From JABMRP01 sp964444795 (GTDB lineage: Bacteria; Planctomycetota; Planctomycetia; Pirellulales; Thermoguttaceae), in assembly GCA_964444795.1 (NCBI GenBank), contig CAYUIQ010000268.1, forward strand, positions 1 through 11,369: a stretch of 11,369 nucleotides of DNA, given 5' to 3'. The notes under the pieces were generated by a model. That model made no database searches and was not told where the DNA came from. It saw nothing but the letters and a program-made list of their open reading frames with translations. The position numbers and the translations under genes were made by a program. Shown here in pieces: positions 7,539 through 11,369 of the stretch (the stretch's first letter is position 1; each line of letters starts with the position of its first letter).

Positions 7539-8477
7539 TCAGCGTCTTTGGACACGAATCGCAGCCGTACCGGCTTGCCCGCCAGGGCGCTCGCTGAGCT
7601 CTATCGGGTGCAATTCGATCTTCCGGAATAAGATCTCCGAGCCTTCGCATTGCAGCAGCAATTTGCCGGCGGCGGGGAAGACTTCGTAGGCTTCATTGAC
7701 TCGCTTGCCATTAACCCGGATTGTGATGCGGTCGCCGTCGCAAACGCACTCGATGCGCGTCCACTGGCCGTGTGGGCTCTCGACGTCGTCGGAACCGCGA
7801 AAACCTGGGACGTCCCGCCACTTGAGGTCCTTGTTCAGCCATGCGATCGCCCCGACATCCAAGACTCGCTTGGCGGCCGTGGGGTCGTGCTGATACTTGG
7901 CATAGTCGGCGGCCACCTGGCGATCCGTCACCGGTACGGTAAACCGTATGGGCACGTGCCGACCATCTCCGTAGCGACCGTGGATGAGCAAGAGGTCGCC
8001 GAAGCCCCCTTCCATGACCTGGCATTCGATGGCCGCTTTATAGGCTCCGCTGCTAATATCGTCGCCGGTGTTGCTTCGCTTCGATCCCCATCCGCAATCA
8101 TAACTGGCTCCATCCGGCCCGGTGCTGTGCAGAAAGATGCCCGAGTCGCGAGCCATGCCTTTGCGCGTGCGGAAGTTCTCTGCCCCCCACTTCAGTTCCA
8201 CCACCAACCGGTAGTCCTTGTATGCCTGAGTGGTACTCAAGTATCCAAATCCGTCGCCAGAGATACGGAGCATCCCGTCCCGTACCGAGTAGACACGGCG
8301 AGGGTCCTCGTGTTGGGTGTCGACCAGCCAGGTTTTCCAGCCGCTTAAGTCTCTTCCGTTGAAAAGCTTGATCAGCTCCTTGGGTACGATTTGGGCATCC
8401 GTGTCGGCGGCCTCCGCAAAGGAAAGTCCCATCAGAACGACTAGGGCAACACCGCACGGGCGACAGATTGTTTCCAT
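7539..8477 (-). CDS. Secreted DUF1080 (3-keto-disaccharide hydrolase-like) protein
   Basis: A 312-residue protein with a signal peptide (METICRPCGVALVVLMGLSFAEA) followed by one DUF1080 jelly-roll domain. Family signatures in order are LFNGRDLSGWK (38-48), DSGIFLHSTGPDG (111-123), IECQVMEGGFGDLLL (150-164), GQWTRIECVCDGD (237-249), VNGKRVNEA (255-263) and KLLLQCEGSEILFRKIEL (272-289). Members of PF06439 are described as hydrolases or lyases acting on 3-keto-glycosides made by partner oxidoreductases; no Gfo/Idh/MocA or GMC oxidoreductase is present here. There is an insert with two close charged/glycine stretches (about 124-146) before the IECQ motif. This is the first gene of the minus-strand cluster, with a good Shine-Dalgarno. 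A role in breaking down a glycoside core while the two sulfatases remove sulfate is inference from context. Confidence 0.88.
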   Translation of the reverse strand: METICRPCGVALVVLMGLSFAEAADTDAQIVPKELIKLFNGRDLSGWKTWLVDTQHEDPRRVYSVRDGMLRISGDGFGYLSTTQAYKDYRLVVELKWGAENFRTRKGMARDSGIFLHSTGPDGASYDCGWGSKRSNTGDDISSGAYKAAIECQVMEGGFGDLLLIHGRYGDGRHVPIRFTVPVTDRQVAADYAKYQHDPTAAKRVLDVGAIAWLNKDLKWRDVPGFRGSDDVESPHGQWTRIECVCDGDRITIRVNGKRVNEAYEVFPAAGKLLLQCEGSEILFRKIELHPIELSERPGGQAGTAAIRVQRR

Positions 8478-8483
8478 CCGAAA

Positions 8484-8489
8484 CTCCCC
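8484..8489 (-). promoter_or_regulatory. Shine-Dalgarno of the DUF1080 gene
   Basis: GGGGAG on the minus strand, 6 nt before the ATG at 8477-8475, supports this start. It is the only strong ribosome site at the head of the cluster. Confidence 0.65.
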
Positions 8490-8610
8490 GGAATGCGAAC
8501 GATGTTGGTGGTTAGTGCCGCTTGCCGAACGGGACCAGGCGGCCGACGTGACAGTCTGAAGGCGAATCCTGGTGCCCCAAATCTCGTGTCACCTCCACGA
8601 GTTCCCGCCA

Positions 8611-8649
8611 CGCAAAAGTCAAGGTATTCCACCGAATCGCAAATGTCAA
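8611..8649 (-). repeat. Direct repeat TTGACWTTTGCG, 27-bp period
   Basis: On the minus strand TTGACATTTGCG (8649-8638) and TTGACTTTTGCG (8622-8611) differ at one of 12 positions and start 27 bp apart. The first copy includes the candidate -35 box and the second overlaps the candidate -10. A two-site regulator binding region or a relic of the insertion end are both possible. Confidence 0.6.
8621..8649 (-). promoter_or_regulatory. Candidate promoter of the sulfatase/DUF1080 cluster
   Basis: On the minus strand a perfect -35 box TTGACA (8649-8644) is followed after 17 bp by TACCTT (8626-8621), a poor -10 with 3/6 matches. Transcription would start near 8614, giving a 5' leader of about 135 nt before the DUF1080 ATG. 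The -35 box lies only about 50 bp from the transposase start, so the promoter may belong to the insertion or have been created by it. Confidence 0.35.
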
Positions 8650-8697
8650 CCAGCAAGGAACGTACAGACGCACACTGAAGACTGATCTCGGGCACGC

Positions 8698-9465
8698 GTG
8701 CGGCAGGAGATTGTCGATCTGGTTCTGCAGTTGGCTCGTGAGAATCCGACTTGGGACTACGATCGTATCCAAGGGGCACTGGCCAACCTGAGACACGAGA
8801 TTTCGGACCAGGCGGTGGGCAATATTCTCAAAGAACACGGCATCGAACCGGTGCCGGATCGCAAGCGGCAGACGACCTGGGCCACGTTTCTCAAAGCCCA
8901 TTGGGATGTTCTGGCGTCGATCGATTTCACGGCTATTGAGGTGTGGACGAAAGGCGGGTTGGTTATGCACTACCTGCTCATCGTGATGGAGATCGCCACG
9001 CGCCGAGTCCACTTCGCTGGCTGCACGCCCAACCCGGATGGACCTTGGATGCAGCAGATCGCTCGCAATCTGACCGATGCCGAAGATGGCTTCCTGGGCG
9101 GCAAGCGATACTTGATTGTGGACCGGGACACGAAGTTTACCGACGCGTTTCGGAGTATCCTGGAAAGCGAAGGAATCCATTGCGTGCGGCTGCCGCCACG
9201 ATCACCCAACCTGACGCCACACATCGAGCGGTTCATGCGAAGTATCAAGCAGGAAGCCTTGGAGAGAATGGTCTTCTTTGGCCAGGGCATGTTGCGCAGT
9301 GCCGTCGGTGAGTATCTCCTGCATTACCATGCCGAGCGAAACCATCAAGGGATCGGCAACAAGATCATCGCGCCCGACGCAGAGGTCGGCCAGGCCGGCG
9401 GTGAAGTTGCATGCCGAAAACGGCTTGGCGGCTTGCTGCACTACTACCACCGCAAATCCGCATAG
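8698..9465 (+). CDS. DDE (rve) transposase, N-terminally short
   Basis: This 255-residue ORF is an integrase-core transposase of the IS481/IS3-like type. Residues 1-50 (RQEIVDLVLQLARENPTWDY, then ISDQAVGNILKEHGIEP) are the second helix-turn-helix and linker. The catalytic triad is D76 in ASIDFTAIEVW, D142 in LIVDRDTKF and E177 in PHIERFMRSIK, with 34 residues between the second Asp and Glu. The C-terminal HYHAERNHQG and RLGGLLHYYHRKSA match this transposase group as I know it. Relatives usually have about 80-100 more N-terminal residues (first HTH). Here an in-frame TGA at 8683-8685 blocks extension, the start is a GTG with no Shine-Dalgarno, and no N-terminal homology is visible upstream. 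It is therefore probably a truncated, inactive copy, although the catalytic core is intact. Confidence 0.85.
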   Translation: MRQEIVDLVLQLARENPTWDYDRIQGALANLRHEISDQAVGNILKEHGIEPVPDRKRQTTWATFLKAHWDVLASIDFTAIEVWTKGGLVMHYLLIVMEIATRRVHFAGCTPNPDGPWMQQIARNLTDAEDGFLGGKRYLIVDRDTKFTDAFRSILESEGIHCVRLPPRSPNLTPHIERFMRSIKQEALERMVFFGQGMLRSAVGEYLLHYHAERNHQGIGNKIIAPDAEVGQAGGEVACRKRLGGLLHYYHRKSA

Positions 9466-9738
9466 TCTTTCATCCGCGTCGGCTCGCTTGACCTTTGACG
9501 ACAGTATGCGCTGATAGGACAAATCCGCTCGGTCCACCTCGATTCTCTCCCCATCGAGCATTGATTTCGGCCGAAGATCCGGCACGACGACGCGCTCAAA
9601 GCCAGATTTCCAGGGAATTTCCGGGGCGTCTCAGTTATTTGGCCCTACGGCGTTGCCGGTGTATAGTAAGAGTACCTTGAAGCCAGGGCGTGTCACCCGC
9701 CCGCGCAGAGGGCGGCTATTGCCGGATATTGGCTTTCG
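9466..9738. other. Intergenic stretch between transposase and DUF1559 gene
   Basis: No gene is recognised. It contains TTGACCTTTGACG at 9488-9500, which is roughly inverted relative to CGCAAAAGTCAAG at 8611-8623 left of the transposase. It also holds the candidate promoter of the next gene and a hairpin CCGCCC/GGGCGG (9697-9702/9710-9715, 7-nt loop) in the predicted 5' leader. Confidence 0.4.
9639..9667 (+). promoter_or_regulatory. Candidate sigma70-type promoter of the DUF1559 gene
   Basis: TTGGCC (9639-9644, 4/6) and TATAGT (9662-9667, 5/6) are separated by 17 bp. The 5' leader to the ATG at 9763 would be about 90 nt and includes the 6-bp GC hairpin at 9697-9715. Confidence 0.5.
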
Positions 9739-9750
9739 GTGATTGAGAGA

Positions 9751-9756
9751 AGGGAG
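9751..9756 (+). promoter_or_regulatory. Shine-Dalgarno deciding the DUF1559 start
   Basis: AGGGAG ends 6 nt before ATG 9763. This supports the start at 9763 over the in-frame GTG at 9739, which would also put extra charged residues before the prepilin leader. Confidence 0.7.
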
Positions 9757-9762
9757 CAACTC

Positions 9763-10764
9763 ATGCGGTCTCGACCAATCCGACGGAACGGCGGTTTTAC
9801 GCTTGTCGAACTCTTGGTGGTCATCGCCATCATCGGCATCCTCATCGGGCTGCTGCTGCCCGCGGTGCAGAGCGTTCGCGAAGCGGCGCGGATGGTGCAG
9901 TGCAAAAACCATCTCAAGCAGATTTCCCTGGGCGGTCTCAACCATCTGGAATCGCACGGATTCTTCCCCAGCGGGGGATGGTCGTTTCGGTGGACCGGCG
10001 ACGCCGACCGCGGCTTCGGCGAGGATCAGCCGGGCAGTTGGATCTACAATGTGCTGCCGTTCGTGGAGCAGGAAGCAATGCACAATTTGCCCCGAGACGA
10101 CGACCGGTACACGGTTACGCAGCCGCAGAAAGACGGCGCTTTGGAGATGGACCGAACGCCGTTGTCGGTCTTCATTTGCCCCTCGCGCCGGCGTGCCATC
10201 GCGTATCCCAACGCTTATCCTGCCTCCTACACCATGTACAACGTCGACCGCACCTCGGCGCCCGTCGCCAAAACGGATTACGCGGCCAACGGCGGCTCGC
10301 TCACCCCCTGTCCCTGCGTCATGGCCAGTTCCTTGGCCCAAGGCGACGACCCGAACTTCCCCTGGCAGCCGCAAACGCGCGGCAACAACGGCGTGACCAA
10401 CCAGCGAAGCGAAGTGACCATGGGCATGGTTCGCGACGGCGCCAGCAACACGATCATGGTGGCCGAGAAATATCTCACTCCCGATCACTACCTCACGGGT
10501 CTTTCACCCGCCGACGACCATTCGATGTACATGGGCTACGACCAGGACACCACCCGCTGGGCCTATGCGCCGCCAGGCCAGATGATCGCCCAGGATCGGC
10601 CCGGTCGCGTCATCGACGGCTTTGGCAGCGCGCATTCTTCCGGCCTGTGCGCCGCCATGTGCGACGGTTCGGTGCATGTGATCAGCTTCTCGATCGACCA
10701 TCAAACATTCGTCAACCTCTGCAACCGCGGAGACGGGCAGGCGGTGGCGGCGGGTGCGTTCTGA
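9763..10764 (+). CDS. DUF1559 protein with prepilin-type N-terminus and H-X9-DG motif
   Basis: A 333-residue protein of a family greatly expanded in planctomycetes. The leader MRSRPIRRNGG precedes FTLVELLVVIAIIG, a type IV prepilin/pseudopilin cleavage and methylation site. Cleavage would fall after GG, with Phe at +1 and Glu at +5, followed by the hydrophobic helix ILIGLLLPAVQ. The next segment SVREAARMVQCKNHLKQI is the usual DUF1559 start, and SWIYNVLPFVEQEAM matches the family's conserved middle. Near the C-terminus GSAHSSGLCAAMCDGSV carries the H-X9-DG signature, then SIDHQTFVNLCNRGDGQ. The protein is probably processed by prepilin peptidase and anchored or assembled by a type II secretion/pilus-like machine; its actual function is not established. 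It has its own candidate promoter and strong Shine-Dalgarno, and no terminator is evident right after its stop. Confidence 0.92.
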   Translation: MRSRPIRRNGGFTLVELLVVIAIIGILIGLLLPAVQSVREAARMVQCKNHLKQISLGGLNHLESHGFFPSGGWSFRWTGDADRGFGEDQPGSWIYNVLPFVEQEAMHNLPRDDDRYTVTQPQKDGALEMDRTPLSVFICPSRRRAIAYPNAYPASYTMYNVDRTSAPVAKTDYAANGGSLTPCPCVMASSLAQGDDPNFPWQPQTRGNNGVTNQRSEVTMGMVRDGASNTIMVAEKYLTPDHYLTGLSPADDHSMYMGYDQDTTRWAYAPPGQMIAQDRPGRVIDGFGSAHSSGLCAAMCDGSVHVISFSIDHQTFVNLCNRGDGQAVAAGAF

Positions 10765-10779
10765 GGCGCTGAGAGGAAC

Positions 10780-11019
10780 GTGTCCCATCTTAGATATTGC
10801 GTCGCCGCCCCGCCACGATCAGGCCGAGTGCGCCCATCGCGAATAGTACGGGCGGTTGGATCTTCCCCACGAACGGTGGACGGTAAACGACAGCTCGATC
10901 CATCGGGGGAGGGTCTGGTGACTCACAGCAGCAGCAACGTCCCGGAGCCATCGACCGCAACTCTCGCTCTGCCGGGCCTACTGGGACTGGCTTGGTTCGG
11001 CTGGCGGAGGAAGAGGTAG
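10780..11019 (+). pseudogene. Orphan PEP-CTERM sorting tail, probable gene remnant
   Basis: The last 26 codons (10942-11019) encode a textbook PEP-CTERM signal: VPEPSTAT, hydrophobic LALPGLLGLAWFGW, then RRKR and stop. This tail directs proteins to an exosortase for processing at the cell envelope. The open frame can be extended to a GTG at 10780 (79 residues), but the N-terminal part is Arg/Pro-rich, lacks a signal peptide and any domain, and overlaps a tail-like sequence on the other strand. No Shine-Dalgarno is apparent. I read it as the 3' end of a deleted exported protein gene. A short real gene cannot be excluded. A plus-strand terminator hairpin lies about 75 bp downstream. Confidence 0.55.
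10790..10873 (-). pseudogene. Minus-strand sorting-tail-like C-terminus, possible remnant
   Basis: The minus frame ending with TAA at 10792-10790 encodes FVGKIQPPVLFAMGALGLIVAGRRRNI: a 14-residue hydrophobic helix followed by RRR at the very C-terminus. That layout matches PEP-CTERM-like anchors, although the PEP motif itself is degenerate (QPP). The upstream minus frame (to about 11071) is Arg/Pro/Cys-rich without recognisable domain and overlaps the plus-strand tail. It is either the relic end of another exported protein or a chance frame. Confidence 0.3.
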
Positions 11020-11044
11020 GATCTCTGATTTCAGATTGCAGATC
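11020..11044. repeat. Imperfect palindrome / short intergenic repeat
   Basis: The segment starts with GATCT and ends with AGATC, which are complementary, and contains TCTGA-TT-TCAGA inside. It also holds two heptamer-like units, TTCAGAT and TGCAGAT (11030-11043). It lies directly after the PEP-CTERM tail stop codon. It may be a copy of a dispersed intergenic repeat, which needs genome-wide comparison to tell. Confidence 0.4.
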
Positions 11045-11094
11045 CGCGATAGACGTGAAAGGACCGCGCAAAGCAGGAAGCGAATCCCCTCCTT

Positions 11095-11121
11095 CGCCAG
11101 CACATCCAGGGCTGGCGTTTT
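11095..11121 (+). terminator. Probable intrinsic terminator
   Basis: CGCCAGC (11095-11101) and GCTGGCG (11111-11117) form a perfect 7-bp GC-rich stem with a 9-nt loop, followed by TTTT (11118-11121). It would end plus-strand transcripts coming from the DUF1559/PEP-CTERM region. On the minus strand the hairpin lies 47 bp after the stop of the right-edge gene but has no T-run. Confidence 0.6.
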
Positions 11122-11163
11122 AAGCCATTTGTTGCCTGCCCAGCTCATCATGCGGGCGTGCCG

Positions 11164-11369
11164 CTATTCCCTTCGGAACTGAATCCTGTCTACCTGTAGT
11201 CGTTGCTTCGGAACATTGGACATGAACCGAACCAGCTTGAGTCCGGGCCGGTCAAACGTAACGGTATTGAAGGACACGTCTCTGAACGCGCCTTTGCCGT
11301 TTTTTCCGGCCTCTACGGCGCCGATGTTTTTCATGGGGTAGTCGGCATCCGCCTGGGCAGCGTCGTCCA
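11164..11369 (-). CDS. C-terminus of an unidentified protein, running off the right edge
   Basis: A minus-strand frame is open from the right edge (first full codon at 11367) to TAG at 11166-11164, giving 67 residues and no start in the window. The sequence looks genuinely coding: AQADADYPMKNIGAVEAG, then GAFRDVSFNTVTFDRPG, KLVRFMSNVPKQRL and a final QVDRIQFRRE. The alternating pattern ending in a short strand plus VDRIQF resembles the last strands of carbohydrate-binding or jelly-roll modules in secreted planctomycete proteins, but I cannot name the family. An in-frame ATG exists inside the fragment (11334-11332) but is unlikely to be the start because the frame continues beyond the window. 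Confidence 0.6.
   Translation of the reverse strand, partial: DDAAQADADYPMKNIGAVEAGKNGKGAFRDVSFNTVTFDRPGLKLVRFMSNVPKQRLQVDRIQFRRE

Noticed and set aside
8512..9180. Minus-strand frame of 222 codons across the transposase
   Set aside because: Most of it is antisense to the conserved transposase core. Only its last ~40 codons, outside the transposase, were kept as a tentative observation.

Overview
The window looks like a chromosome segment of a planctomycete, probably of the Pirellulales/Planctomycetales type. The evidence is the combination of secreted arylsulfatases, a DUF1080 (3-keto-disaccharide hydrolase) protein, a large PQQ-type beta-propeller protein with a methyltransferase-like N-terminus, a DUF1559 protein (prepilin-type N-terminus plus H-X9-DG C-terminal motif), a PEP-CTERM sorting tail and high GC content. 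This assignment comes from family knowledge, since no 16S or marker gene is present.

Layout, left to right. (1) Positions 1-418 are non-coding with several small hairpins. (2) A plus-strand GAF + SpoIIE/PP2C-type serine phosphatase lies at 419-1984. It is followed by a 14-bp tandem repeat, a candidate promoter, a tRNA-Leu(GAG) at 2065-2148 and a strong intrinsic terminator at 2170-2203. (3) A minus-strand, operon-like cluster runs 8477->2238 in the order DUF1080 protein, sulfatase A, pseudo-methyltransferase/PQQ propeller protein, sulfatase B. Spacings are 46 bp, a 25-bp overlap and 63 bp. All four products begin with a signal peptide, so the cluster probably acts on a sulfated glycan or glycoside in the periplasm or at the cell surface. 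(4) A plus-strand DDE (rve) transposase lacking its usual N-terminal part sits at 8698-9465, just upstream of the cluster's candidate promoter. (5) A DUF1559 pseudopilin-like protein is at 9763-10764 with a good candidate promoter and Shine-Dalgarno. (6) A degenerate stretch at 10780-11019 carries two sorting-tail-like C-termini on opposite strands. A plus-strand terminator hairpin follows, and then the C-terminal 67 codons of a minus-strand gene that runs off the right edge.

The part most worth following up is the four-gene cluster. One of its two sulfatases keeps the formylglycine cysteine but departs from the usual S1 active-site residues at several positions. The propeller protein carries what looks like a dead SAM-methyltransferase domain at its N-terminus, behind a signal peptide. 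Substrate and partners cannot be read from the sequence, and no sulfatase-maturating enzyme, exosortase or anti-sigma partner gene is inside the window.
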